Assembly (NCBI RefSeq): GCF_000331305.1
Contig: NZ_KB217478.1
Span: 488,804 to 552,803 of the forward strand
Length of the DNA: 64,000 nucleotides
Source: Calothrix sp. PCC 7103
Lineage (GTDB): Bacteria > Cyanobacteriota > Cyanobacteriia > Cyanobacteriales > Nostocaceae
Direction of reading: 5' to 3'
Part shown: in pieces, positions 54,867 to 63,669 of the stretch
Layout of the letters: each line of letters starts with the position of its first letter
Numbering within the stretch: the stretch's first letter is position 1
Translations under genes and position numbers: made by a program
Notes under the pieces: model-generated
What the model was told of the DNA's origin: nothing
Seen by the model: the letters and a program-made list of their open reading frames with translations, nothing else
The model's database searches: none

Positions 54867-55721
54867 ATGAAATTCACTTCATTGTTTGCAGTTGCAGGAA
54901 TATCTGCTTTTATAATACAAGCGCAAGTAGCGGTAGCACAGACCGAAAGTCAGGTAGATGAAATGACACAACAGTTTACAGTTTTAATAGATAGTATAGA
55001 TAATTCTTCCGGGTCTGGAGTGATTGTCAAAAAGCAAGGTAATGTTTACTCTGTACTGACAAACTGGCATGTTGTTGATGAGACTATTTCTAATTATAAA
55101 ATTATTACTTCAGATGGTGAGAGTTACGCGATAAATAAAGATTCTGTAAGTCAATTACCAGGAGTAGATGCTGCAATAGTTCAATTTACTAGTGATATTA
55201 ATTACCCTGTTGCCAAATTAGGTAGTTCGGAGTCGTTACAGCGCAATCAAAAAGTCTATTCTGCGGGTTTTCCTGGACGTTCCTTTGCTATTAAACGTCC
55301 GATTTATCATTTTGTACCTGGTAAAGTGATTTTTAATGCTCCGTATTTAAAGCCAATTTCTGCAAAAGGTTATGGTTTAGTTTATGATAACGCTGTGTTG
55401 CCAGGAATGAGCGGTGGTCCAATCTTAAATGAGAAGGGTGAGTTAGTTGGTATTAATGGCAAGGTGGAAATATTTAGCTATGATACACCAAAGTTAAATC
55501 CAGAGTTTTATCGTATTCGCACTGGTAGAAGTCTTGGTATTCCTATTCAAACTTATATTCTTTGGGCTAATAACTCTAAACCTAATCATACTCTTACTCA
55601 GGCGCCGTTTGTTTTGACTTCACCGTTTCAAACAAACATCAGCGATAAATTTATACCCATTGAAAATTATTACTTAAATGATAATGCAAAATTTAATACT
55701 AATAATTTTAAATTAAAGTAA
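54867..55721 (+). CDS. Exported trypsin-like serine protease
   Basis: Signal peptide MKFTSLFAVAGISAFIIQAQ with cleavage near AQA/VAVAQ. Catalytic triad in S1 order: His in LTNWHVVDE, Asp in GVDAAIVQF, Ser in LPGMSGGPIL. 284 residues, no PDZ domain, so simpler than Deg/HtrA. The substrate is unknown; periplasmic protein quality control is likely. Ends with a hydrophilic tail. Confidence 0.9.
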   Translation: MKFTSLFAVAGISAFIIQAQVAVAQTESQVDEMTQQFTVLIDSIDNSSGSGVIVKKQGNVYSVLTNWHVVDETISNYKIITSDGESYAINKDSVSQLPGVDAAIVQFTSDINYPVAKLGSSESLQRNQKVYSAGFPGRSFAIKRPIYHFVPGKVIFNAPYLKPISAKGYGLVYDNAVLPGMSGGPILNEKGELVGINGKVEIFSYDTPKLNPEFYRIRTGRSLGIPIQTYILWANNSKPNHTLTQAPFVLTSPFQTNISDKFIPIENYYLNDNAKFNTNNFKLK

Positions 55722-55730
55722 TGCAAGAAA

Positions 55731-55757
55731 TGGCTAATTGTCGTTTACAATTAGCCA
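55731..55757. terminator. Terminator hairpin between converging genes
   Basis: TGGCTAATTGT and ACAATTAGCCA form a perfect 11-bp stem with a CGTTT loop. It lies between the protease and KTSC genes. No long T-tract on either side. Confidence 0.65.
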
Positions 55758-55787
55758 AGAGCAACCAGGAACGTTTAAATAGGGTAA

Positions 55788-56222
55788 TTAACAGCAGTCA
55801 TAATCAACTCGTTCACACTGGTAATTACCTATAATTTCATTGTTAAAATATTTACCAATAGAATCAGTTTCTTGCAATTCATCCCAAATTTCTGACTCGA
55901 CTCCTGCATATTGGTAAACTGCACCATTATTAAATTCGACTTGCAATATATGGTTTTCTGCATCGTAACCAAGAGCATTTGCCATCGATGAGTCTACAGG
56001 CAGCATCTCTACCCTTTCTGGTGCCGAAGGTAAAGCATTACTAGAAATAGATGCAACTATATTATTAAGTCGCTCTAACCCATCATACGCCGCAACAGGC
56101 GCCTCTATTTCTATCAACTCAAGTTCATCAGTAGTTTGTAGCAACAACTGTAAGTGTCCTTGATCATGACCAACAGCTACAATACTGCCTAAGTTTAATC
56201 TCGATAGCTTCATCAACTCCAC
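55788..56222 (-). CDS. KTSC-domain protein
   Basis: The C-terminal part (LPVDSSMANALGYDAENHILQVEFNNGAVYQYAGV, DSIGKYFNNEI) is a KTSC domain, a small fold seen in lysyl-tRNA synthetase-related and phage proteins. The N-terminal 60 residues are acidic and less conserved. It ends VDYDCC. 144 residues. Molecular role unknown. Confidence 0.82.
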   Translation of the reverse strand: MELMKLSRLNLGSIVAVGHDQGHLQLLLQTTDELELIEIEAPVAAYDGLERLNNIVASISSNALPSAPERVEMLPVDSSMANALGYDAENHILQVEFNNGAVYQYAGVESEIWDELQETDSIGKYFNNEIIGNYQCERVDYDCC

Positions 56223-56436
56223 TCCTGTTTATTTAAATTATTTGGCTTGAATTGTTTATAATGCTCTTATCACAAAATTCTTACTTAATACATAAATACT
56301 ATAAAATCTAGATTGAGTCAAGGGTTTGACGAAAAATAATTAGAACTGATGAAACACAAAGTTTTTAAGTTTAGTTTCGAGCTTTGTGTTTTCCCAGAGA
56401 TTTGGTACAATTCATGCAGCTAAGAAATGATAAACA

Positions 56437-57627
56437 ATGCTGCAAATTCGCGGGTTGGTAAAAGCTGCTCAGAAAGCGCAGGAACAATTGAAGATAGGAG
56501 TCAGGGATGCGGATGTCCCAACGTTCGCGCATTTTGTCCTTACTTCGGTTGAGACAGTGGAACGTTTATGCGCTGATGCGAGAGTAACACCGCATCAATT
56601 GCCAGCACGTTCGCGTCAAGCGTATTATTTTCTTAAGAATATTGATTTGCAGAACTTACCATCTACAGGTACCCATCTGCGTTCGATAGTGCAAACAATA
56701 GGAATTAAGAACATTAAAACGCAACAACGAGCGATTTCGTTGAAAATATCGCAGTTAGCTCAAAATTCACATATTGACTGTAAGCAAATACACGAAGTTA
56801 GCGACTGTATACATCAAGTTGTGCAAGCAATAGAAAAAATATGTTTTACTCAACAAGTCACACCAGCTAACCTCACGAGTTCATCACGACACATTTATGC
56901 TTGGTTAAAGTACTTGGACAGAATTCAAAATGTAAAGTTACATATACAAGCAACTCAGCGTGTTTACACAATAGCAAAAGAATTATGCAGCAAATATGGA
57001 CATGAATCAGTGAATTTTGTAGTAGAAATCACAAATTTGGCTGGACTGTATCGAAGTCGTTGGGTTGGGAACGATATAAATTTGATAATGAGCGAAGGAT
57101 TTATAAATGCAGGAGAAGAAGTATTAACAGCATTAGTTCAAACATCATTACAAGGAAAAAGTTCTTCAAATACGCGAATAATTCGAGAATATGCGAGTTT
57201 AGACGAATTTAGCGAAATTTTATTAGAATTAGACTTAATAGTCGAAACAGTTACTGAAGACGGTAAAGGTTCGCATTACAACTTAGAAACATTATTTGAC
57301 AAAATCAACACCGAGTACTTTAGCAACGCATTAACCAAACCGCGTTTAATTTGGAGTCAAATGCAAACTTACCGTAAATTTGGACATTACGAACCAGCAC
57401 GTGACAGAATAGTCATCAGCCTAACACTGGACGAACCGATAATACCGCAATACGTAGTAGAATTTGTCATTTACCATGAAATGCTACATAAATATTATGG
57501 TGAAAAATGGGTAAACGGTAGACGCATGGTACACACAACAGAATTTAGAGCATCAGAAGCACAATTTAAATATTACAACGAAGCCGAAGCCTGGTTAAGC
57601 AAATTGGCACGACTTGGCAACGGATGA
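56437..57627 (+). CDS. Zinc metalloprotease-like protein (SprT/M48-type HExxH)
   Basis: 396 residues. The C-terminal quarter has the zinc motif HEMLH near 346-350 (VEFVIYHEMLHKYYGEKWVNGRRMVHTTEFRASEAQF), with a downstream His/Glu region that can be the third ligand. The N-terminal 230 residues are helical (VQTIGIKNIKTQQRAISLKI...) and unlike known proteases. The last codons (LGNG and stop) come from an ACGGAT repeat. Most like the SprT-like/M48 family proteins of cyanobacteria. Substrate unknown. Confidence 0.8.
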   Translation: MLQIRGLVKAAQKAQEQLKIGVRDADVPTFAHFVLTSVETVERLCADARVTPHQLPARSRQAYYFLKNIDLQNLPSTGTHLRSIVQTIGIKNIKTQQRAISLKISQLAQNSHIDCKQIHEVSDCIHQVVQAIEKICFTQQVTPANLTSSSRHIYAWLKYLDRIQNVKLHIQATQRVYTIAKELCSKYGHESVNFVVEITNLAGLYRSRWVGNDINLIMSEGFINAGEEVLTALVQTSLQGKSSSNTRIIREYASLDEFSEILLELDLIVETVTEDGKGSHYNLETLFDKINTEYFSNALTKPRLIWSQMQTYRKFGHYEPARDRIVISLTLDEPIIPQYVVEFVIYHEMLHKYYGEKWVNGRRMVHTTEFRASEAQFKYYNEAEAWLSKLARLGNG

Positions 57628-57647
57628 TGAACGGATGTAACAGATGG
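57616..57647 (+). repeat. ACGGAT dispersed repeat, copy 5
   Basis: GGCAACGGATGATGAACGGATG and TAACAGATGG, overlapping the final codons of the zinc protease. Confidence 0.75.
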
Positions 57648-57665
57648 TTAATCTTAAATAACTAG

Positions 57666-58883
57666 TTATGTTTTGAATTGAGAACCAGGCACCTCTACTA
57701 TATAATAAGTCAGTGTCGCCAGCACAGATGAAAGAAATATCGTGCCAACCAGAGTTGAATAAAACTGCTCAATCGGAACCTTAGAAGCAAAATTGGTGCC
57801 AACCCGATTTATAATCGGCATATGCCATACATATATACCATACGATAACACCCCAAGTATTTCCAACGCACGTACTGGGTTTCTAAGAATTGCTGTAAAC
57901 GTTAATTTAGCATTCTGAGTATATAAGTTATATACTTTCTTCTCAAATGCGTATATAAATATACAAGTAATTAATGTAGTCAAAGGTTGTAGTATAAAGA
58001 TTGTAGTTGATGTGCGAAAACCTTTGGCGCCTCTATCAGGTAGTCCCCATAGTTCTTGAGCATAGAAATGATGTGCTGTATACAAGTAAAGTATAATTAG
58101 CAAGGCAACAGCAAGAATTTTCAAGTTTGGTTTTACTGACTGTGTTTTTGAGTATTGAATCAAGGGATTGATTAAGAAACCACACAGGAATACATCTAAA
58201 TTTGTCAGTAATGGTGTATACCAGTAGGTAAATGTGTACTGTAGTTGATTGGTAATTTGTGAGTAAAGACTTAAGTATATTCCTAGTTTAATGAGTGCGA
58301 CTGTGATAATAATTACTATTATGGCGATAAAAGCACGTTTTTGATTAGATACGAGTTTTGAGAATAACGCATATGCAAAAGGAACAATCAAATAAAACTG
58401 TATCTCAGTTGATATTGACCATAATGCATCATTAAATGGAACACTTCGCACGTACATATGAGGTTGATATGTGAAGGTTAGCAACCTGATGAGATGTCCC
58501 CAATTGTCGGTTTGAAGTATAGAAGGATAGACAAAGAGGGCGCAGATGAACACGGTGAAGTAGTATAATGGACATATCCGAATGATGCGGTTTTTCCAAA
58601 ATTTGATAATTCCTTCAATATCTAAAGTATAGCGGTGAGTATAAAAAGCTTTTCCCATTAGATATCCTGAAAGACAAAAGAATATCCATACAGCTACTAA
58701 ACCGTTACTAAACATCAACCACGATATGTCATAATTTTGATATATTATGGCGTTACGAGGAGGAGAACAGTGAATTATCACTACCATCAAACAGGCAAAT
58801 CCTCGTAGTATGAGTAAAGCATCTGGTTTATTAGATGTTTCGTTGATTGGTTGATTAGTAAAAGATATATTTTCGAGTTTCAC
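57666..58883 (-). CDS. Acyltransferase family 3 membrane protein (OafA/YrhL type)
   Basis: 405 residues with about ten TM helices. The N-terminal ILRGFACLMVVIIHCSPPRNA carries the family's R and catalytic H, and GLVAVWIFFCLSGYLMGKAF is the second hallmark. It probably O-acylates a surface sugar or glycan. It is the only acyltransferase in this region and lies near no clear polysaccharide cluster. Confidence 0.88.
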   Translation of the reverse strand: MKLENISFTNQPINETSNKPDALLILRGFACLMVVIIHCSPPRNAIIYQNYDISWLMFSNGLVAVWIFFCLSGYLMGKAFYTHRYTLDIEGIIKFWKNRIIRICPLYYFTVFICALFVYPSILQTDNWGHLIRLLTFTYQPHMYVRSVPFNDALWSISTEIQFYLIVPFAYALFSKLVSNQKRAFIAIIVIIITVALIKLGIYLSLYSQITNQLQYTFTYWYTPLLTNLDVFLCGFLINPLIQYSKTQSVKPNLKILAVALLIILYLYTAHHFYAQELWGLPDRGAKGFRTSTTIFILQPLTTLITCIFIYAFEKKVYNLYTQNAKLTFTAILRNPVRALEILGVLSYGIYVWHMPIINRVGTNFASKVPIEQFYSTLVGTIFLSSVLATLTYYIVEVPGSQFKT

Positions 58884-58967
58884 GCACGCTCGTCGTTTTT
58901 GCTTGCAATGAGATTATCATAGCAGTAGGATTAACAAACCTATGGGGAATTGAGAAGTTAGACAGTT

Positions 58968-60278
58968 ATGTATAATGAGTATCAGCAGCGTCGCGAGCAA
59001 TTAATGGCTAAGATTGGTGATGGAACTGCGATTTTTTGCAGTGCGCCGAACGCGGTAATGCACAATGATGTTGAGTATAATTATCGTCAAGATAGCGATT
59101 TCTTTTATTTGACGGGTTTTAATGAACCGCAAGCTGTTGCTGTGTTAGCACCACATCACAATGAACATAAGTTTGTTTTGTTTGTTCGACCCAAAGATAG
59201 AGATGCAGAAATTTGGAGTGGTTATCGTTGTGGCCTTGATGCTGCTAAACAAATTTATGGCGCCGACGAAGTATACTCAATTACAGAGCTTGACGAGAAA
59301 TTACCATCTTATTTAGAAAAAGCGAGTCGCATATACTATCACCTCGGACGCGAGCGCGCCTTTAATGATAAGGTAATAATGCATTGGCAACGTTTGATGC
59401 GAACTTATCCTAAGCGGGGAACAGGACCAATAGCTATAGAAGATACTGCTCCTGTTTTACATAGTTTACGTTTAGTTAAGAGCAAATCAGAGTTAGAATT
59501 GATGCGAAAAGCTGCTGATATTGCAGTTGAAGCGCATATTGCTGCGATGAAATTTGTAGAACCTGGACGATATGAATATGAAGTGCAGGCAGAAATTGAG
59601 CATATTTTTCGTTTACGAGGAGGGATGGGGCCAGCTTATCCTTCTATAGTCGCGAGTGGTGCCAACGCATGTGTACTGCACTATATCGAAAACCATAGTC
59701 AAATGCAAGAGGGGCAGTTACTGTTAATCGATGCAGGATGCGCTTACGGTTATTATAATTCTGATATTACCCGCACCTTTCCAGTTGGGAATAAATTCAC
59801 GTCAGAGCAAAAGATTTTATATGAGATAGTACTCGAAGCACAGAAAAAAGCCATAGCTCAAGTGCAACCAGGTAATGCTTACAATCTTATTCACGATATT
59901 GCCGTTCGCACCATTACCGAAGGACTTGTAGAAATAGGTTTACTCAAAGGAGAAATTGATACTCTGATTCAGGAAGAGAAATATAAACCTTTCTATATGC
60001 ACCGCACCGGACATTGGTTAGGTTTAGATGTGCATGATGTGGGTGTATATCAACATGGAGAAGATAAACCCCAAATATTACAACCCGGTCAAATTACAAC
60101 GGTAGAACCAGGTATATATATAGTACCAGGTACACAACCTGCCGAAGGTCAACCCGAAATAGACTCACGTTGGGTAGGTATTGGAATACGCATTGAAGAC
60201 GATGTGTTGGTTACGCCTAATGGTAATGATGTACTGACAGAAGGAGTACCCAAGGAAATAAAAGACCTTGAAAAATAG
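58968..60278 (+). CDS. pepP: Xaa-Pro aminopeptidase (PepP)
   Basis: Removes N-terminal residues before proline. The pita-bread fold metal ligands are present: LIDAGCAYGYYNSDITRTFP (two Asp), HRTGHWLGLDVHD, TTVEPGIYI and GIGIRIEDDVLV (Glu). The N-terminal aminopeptidase-P domain (YRQDSDFFYLTGFNEPQAV) is also typical. 436 residues, no signal, cytoplasmic. Confidence 0.95.
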   Translation: MYNEYQQRREQLMAKIGDGTAIFCSAPNAVMHNDVEYNYRQDSDFFYLTGFNEPQAVAVLAPHHNEHKFVLFVRPKDRDAEIWSGYRCGLDAAKQIYGADEVYSITELDEKLPSYLEKASRIYYHLGRERAFNDKVIMHWQRLMRTYPKRGTGPIAIEDTAPVLHSLRLVKSKSELELMRKAADIAVEAHIAAMKFVEPGRYEYEVQAEIEHIFRLRGGMGPAYPSIVASGANACVLHYIENHSQMQEGQLLLIDAGCAYGYYNSDITRTFPVGNKFTSEQKILYEIVLEAQKKAIAQVQPGNAYNLIHDIAVRTITEGLVEIGLLKGEIDTLIQEEKYKPFYMHRTGHWLGLDVHDVGVYQHGEDKPQILQPGQITTVEPGIYIVPGTQPAEGQPEIDSRWVGIGIRIEDDVLVTPNGNDVLTEGVPKEIKDLEK

Positions 60279-60291
60279 GAAATTATAATTT

Positions 60292-60311
60292 TTGTCGCCT
60301 ATGGGCGACAA
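60292..60311. terminator. Hairpin between pepP and the aldo/keto reductase
   Basis: TTGTCGCC and GGCGACAA form an 8-bp perfect stem around TATG. It sits in the 42-nt space between converging genes and can serve both. Confidence 0.7.
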
Positions 60312-60320
60312 ATTAAGATA

Positions 60321-61316
60321 TTATCTTGTTTGAAAGATGTTTTGCAGCATTTTTTTATCTAAGCTAGCGGCTATTGTATCTAACTCTTCAACTTCTGCGC
60401 TGTCTAATAACCAACCAATGGCACCTATATTTTGTTGTGCTTGTTGTGGAGATTTGGCGCCTGGTATTGGTATAGTACCTTTAGCGATGCACCAATTGAT
60501 AGCAATTTGAGCTAAAGTTTTATTTCTAGTTTGGGAAATTTCCTGCATACAGTCAAGTAACAGTTTCATCCCCGGCAAGATTTGTCTACAAGCTAAACCA
60601 CGAATACCTTTAGGATATGAACCTTCAGAATATTTTCCAGTAAGTAATCCTAATGCTAATGGACTATAAGCAATTATTTTTATACCAAGCTCATCACAAA
60701 CTTCTTTCAACCCTAACTCAGTCACCGGATAAGTTGATAATAAAGAATACTGAACTTGTAGCGTAGTAATTGGTACTCTCCGCTCCGTGAATAATAATTT
60801 ATGGGCCCATTTTAAACGGTTTGTTCCATAATTAGATAATCCTACACCTCTGACTAATCCTTGCTCATATAAATCTGCCAACCCGTTGAGAAGTGCAGGT
60901 TCTTGCCAAGGTGCATAATTTGCAGTTGACCAATGCATTTGCACTAAATCAATATTTCTACCAAGACGTTTTGCACTTCTTTTACCAGCAGTGACCATTG
61001 ACTGACGGGTCAACCTCCAAGGATAAGCAGCAAGTTTAGTTGCTATACAGATATTTTCTTTGTTGTCGCCGTTTGAGTTTGTAGAATATGCTTGAGAGAA
61101 CTGTCCTAAAAGTTGTTCGCTGCGGCCATTGAGTTTACCAGTTCCATAAGAATCACCCGTATCGAACAAAGTGACACCGTTGGAGACACACAAGTTAAAA
61201 ACGGCTTGTAAATCATTGTCCATAGAAGTATCATATCCCCAGAGCAAACGGTTTCCCCATGCCCAAGTTCCGCACCCCATTATTGGCAAAGTAATTTGGC
61301 GTCGTAACATTGCCAA
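60321..61316 (-). CDS. Aldo/keto reductase
   Basis: A (beta/alpha)8 NAD(P)H reductase with catalytic residues Asp and Tyr in LFDTGDSYGTGKLNGRSE, Lys in CIATKLAAYP and His in DLVQMHW. The NADP site is near the C terminus (GTIPIPGAKSPQQAQQNIGA). 331 residues. Substrate is unassignable. The start is 34 nt from the end of tsaB on the same strand, so the two may be co-transcribed. Confidence 0.9.
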   Translation of the reverse strand: MAMLRRQITLPIMGCGTWAWGNRLLWGYDTSMDNDLQAVFNLCVSNGVTLFDTGDSYGTGKLNGRSEQLLGQFSQAYSTNSNGDNKENICIATKLAAYPWRLTRQSMVTAGKRSAKRLGRNIDLVQMHWSTANYAPWQEPALLNGLADLYEQGLVRGVGLSNYGTNRLKWAHKLLFTERRVPITTLQVQYSLLSTYPVTELGLKEVCDELGIKIIAYSPLALGLLTGKYSEGSYPKGIRGLACRQILPGMKLLLDCMQEISQTRNKTLAQIAINWCIAKGTIPIPGAKSPQQAQQNIGAIGWLLDSAEVEELDTIAASLDKKMLQNIFQTR

Positions 61317-61350
61317 AACCAGTAATTATAGAACAAGTAACATTTTACCT

Positions 61351-62010
61351 TTAATTATCCACAGGATGTTGTCCATAAAAAGGTAAAGCTTGTGACCAAA
61401 CAGGGCGCCGACCTTGTTGCCAATCAGAATAAGCAAGTTGTAAAATATTTGTCACGGTTGCTGCTAACCCAGATTTTGCTTCTACTAAGTCGTAACAATC
61501 AAAGCTGGCTAATTTAGACTGCCAAGCTTCAGGTGTAAATACGGAATCGTTCAGCAATGTATTTATTCCTACTCCATCGGATACGTTCTTATATACTGCT
61601 CCAAATAGCTGTCCTCGCTGTGCGGGCATTTGTACTGCAATAATATCTGTATCTGATTTCTCTCCCTTCATCTTCGCAACTGCTGCCAAAGTAGAAATAG
61701 CAAACACGGGTATATTCAACTGTTGTCCTAAAGTACGTGCAGCAACCATACCAATGCGTGTTCCTGTGAAACCACCAGGACCCTTAGCAACAGCGATAAA
61801 TGCAATATCTTTCCAAGTTTGTGGTTTGATAAACTCGATTAAATAAGCGTGTAAATGACTTGATAACTCACGTTCTAAGTTCCAAACTTGATAACGTGTA
61901 TCAATAGAATTACTTATCGCTAAACCTAATTCGGGTGTAGTAGTATGTAGTGCTATGCCGTATTTGTTTGCTTCCATCGAATTACACGCCAAAATTTGAT
62001 TTGTAGTCAC
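61351..62010 (-). CDS. tsaB: tRNA threonylcarbamoyladenosine biosynthesis protein TsaB
   Basis: TsaB partners TsaD to make t6A37 in tRNAs. ASKHA-type fold with N-terminal GIALHTTTPELGLAISN, VAKGPGGFTGTRIGMVAARTLGQQL and PAQRGQLFGAVYKN. 219 residues is typical. It belongs to the tsaB-type essential class; no neighbour of the same pathway is visible. Confidence 0.9.
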   Translation of the reverse strand: MTTNQILACNSMEANKYGIALHTTTPELGLAISNSIDTRYQVWNLERELSSHLHAYLIEFIKPQTWKDIAFIAVAKGPGGFTGTRIGMVAARTLGQQLNIPVFAISTLAAVAKMKGEKSDTDIIAVQMPAQRGQLFGAVYKNVSDGVGINTLLNDSVFTPEAWQSKLASFDCYDLVEAKSGLAATVTNILQLAYSDWQQGRRPVWSQALPFYGQHPVDN

Positions 62011-62174
62011 GCACCAAGTCCATAATTATAACAAATATTTAATGGTGCGTAACGCTACAAAATTATTTGCTTTGTTTAAGTACTGTCATAGTGTTACGCA
62101 CCCTACTTATACATACTTCTAAAATGAAACCCCGATTATTTTGCGAATAATACTTAGAAAATGCGTAAATAAAA
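62011..62174. other. Intergenic stretch with ACGCACC repeats upstream of tsaB
   Basis: TCACGCACC near 62010, GGTGCGTAACGC near 62043 and GTTACGCACCC near 62093 belong to the GGTGCGT family. No gene seen up to the MITE at 62175. Confidence 0.5.
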
Positions 62175-62368
62175 GGCTCTTCCGTAGGTGTTATGCTGAA
62201 CTTAAAACTAAAAATCAGAAATTTCCTTTCAAACCAAGGCTTTCAGGCAGTTATAGTCTAGATTGCACACAAAAGGGAGAACGTTAAGACTAATGGCTAC
62301 TATCTTTGTCCAGTAAAGGTTTCAAGCTTATTTTTAGACGTGTTTAGCATAACAAGTAAGGAAGAACC
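62175..62368. mobile_element. 194-bp MITE, ISL3-type ends, with 8-bp target-site duplication
   Basis: Left end GGCTCTTCCGTAGGTGTTAT (62175-62201 in full) and right end, inverted, GGTTCTTCCTTACTTGTTAT (62342-62368) match over most of 27 positions. The direct repeat AAATAAAA flanks both sides (62167-62174 and 62369-62376). The inner 140 nt have no open frame of length. Ends beginning GGCTCTTC and 8-bp duplications are typical of ISL3-family insertion sequences, so this is a non-autonomous derivative. Confidence 0.87.
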
Positions 62369-62460
62369 AAATAAAAAAATAATGATACTAAAAACTCTAT
62401 TCAGGCGCCTTGTTTGTGTTATTTGATTGGTTCTGTAATATTTTATAAGTAAAAACTATT

Positions 62461-62492
62461 AATAGTAAGGTAGGATAACCCACCTTACTATT
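62461..62492 (-). terminator. Terminator of infC
   Basis: AATAGTAAGGT and ACCTTACTATT form an 11-bp stem around AGGATAACCC. On the minus strand the stem is followed by AATAGTTTTTAC. It lies 30 nt after the infC stop. Confidence 0.7.
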
Positions 62493-62521
62493 AAGTTAGA
62501 CGATTTGGGATTAATATTAAT

Positions 62522-63010
62522 TTAAGCAGGAATAACTTGAACAATCAAAGAACGCTTATCGAGAGATTGAACTTTTCCGACTTGGGTGAGGTCACTGACG
62601 ATACGATCAAGCATTTTTCCAGCTAGTTCACGGTGCTGATTTTCGCGACCTCGTAAACGGATAGCAAATTTTACGGAATCACCTTTACTCAACCACTCAG
62701 CAGCTTGCTTGATGCGTAATTCGTAGTCAGCTGCACCGACATTTGGACGGAAGCGAACTTCCTTTACCGTTGGTCTGGAACTGTTGCCTTGACGTTTTTT
62801 CTTTTGATACTGAAGCTTGCCGTAGTTGATAATTTTCGCAATTGGAGCTTCTGCTCCTTCCGAGACTATAACTAAGTCCAATTCTAGACTTTCGGCCAAC
62901 TCTAAAGCTTCGCGAGTATCCATAAGACCACGGTTATTATTTTCGTGGTCAATCAAGAAGACTTTAGGCGCCCTGATTTGCGAATTAATTTGTTGTTTTT
63001 GAACTACGAT
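62522..63010 (-). CDS. infC: Translation initiation factor IF-3, with probable AUC start
   Basis: IF-3 keeps ribosomal subunits apart and checks the start codon. The protein shows both domains: QINSQIRAPKVFLIDHENNN, MDTREALELAESLELDLVIV, then the C-domain KEVRFRPNVGAADYELRIKQAAEWL, FAIRLRGREN and LIVQVIP. Translation from TTG 63031 would put the only ribosome site (AGAGAGG, 63019-63025) inside the gene. The codon 8 nt after that site is ATC at 63010, giving an N terminus of about 162 residues. Non-AUG (AUU, AUC) starts are known for infC in other bacteria and allow autoregulation. Confidence 0.88.
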   Translation of the reverse strand: MVVQKQQINSQIRAPKVFLIDHENNNRGLMDTREALELAESLELDLVIVSEGAEAPIAKIINYGKLQYQKKKRQGNSSRPTVKEVRFRPNVGAADYELRIKQAAEWLSKGDSVKFAIRLRGRENQHRELAGKMLDRIVSDLTQVGKVQSLDKRSLIVQVIPA

Positions 63011-63031
63011 AACGATTACCTCTCTGTTCAA

Positions 63032-63669
63032 CTAAGTAAAAGTAAGTAATACCAACATAGCACATGCTTATTATACCTTTCATCAGACTTGAGGCTGAAA
63101 CCTTGATTTTTCGTAGCTTGCCTACCCAGAAAATCATTAATTATTATGTAGGGTGGAATGGCACTTACTTAAGCATCCGCTCCAAGGTAAACGTATTGGT
63201 ATGATAGGCTTTCACGCTTTGGTGATGGCGATTAACACGGTCGGCGCCTACATCAATACCAATACGTATCAACTATACATCAACGTGAATTCGATTCATT
63301 TATTAAGTGGTGAACAACAATTTATCACTTTCCTAAATCTAACTATCAATTAAAAAAATCTAGATTAATATATAAATACTATCTAATACTTACTAATAAA
63401 ACCGGAGGGCGCGTTATTAAATCGCGCCGACGGCGGGCGCCTGTAACACTATGTTAAAAATATAACAGTTGTACAAGGAACGGGCTTAGTTCATCTTATG
63501 TAAGAATTTTAGCTCCGAAAATAGTACGTGCAATATGAGAAAATGTGCATGTAAAAAATCTCCAAGTCAAGGTAAAAAGTGAACTGGAGAGCAAGGCTAT
63601 TTAGAGAGACCTGCTTGATTTCACTTCATTCTGTGACTTGGAGACGTAATAAAAATGTTCATATCTACT
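63032..63669. other. 638-nt region with two inverted repeats, no gene supported
   Basis: A 12-bp inverted repeat (ACGTATTGGTAT 63191-63202, ATACCAATACGT 63256-63267) and a 10-bp one (CTCCAAGTCA 63560-63569, TGACTTGGAG 63634-63643). A 66-codon plus-strand frame at 63153-63353 contains the first repeat and looks non-coding. The second repeat may mark the left side of the IS. Confidence 0.5.

Noticed and set aside
63153..63353. 66-residue plus-strand open frame
   Set aside because: It contains a 12-bp inverted repeat, lacks a ribosome site, and resembles nothing I know.
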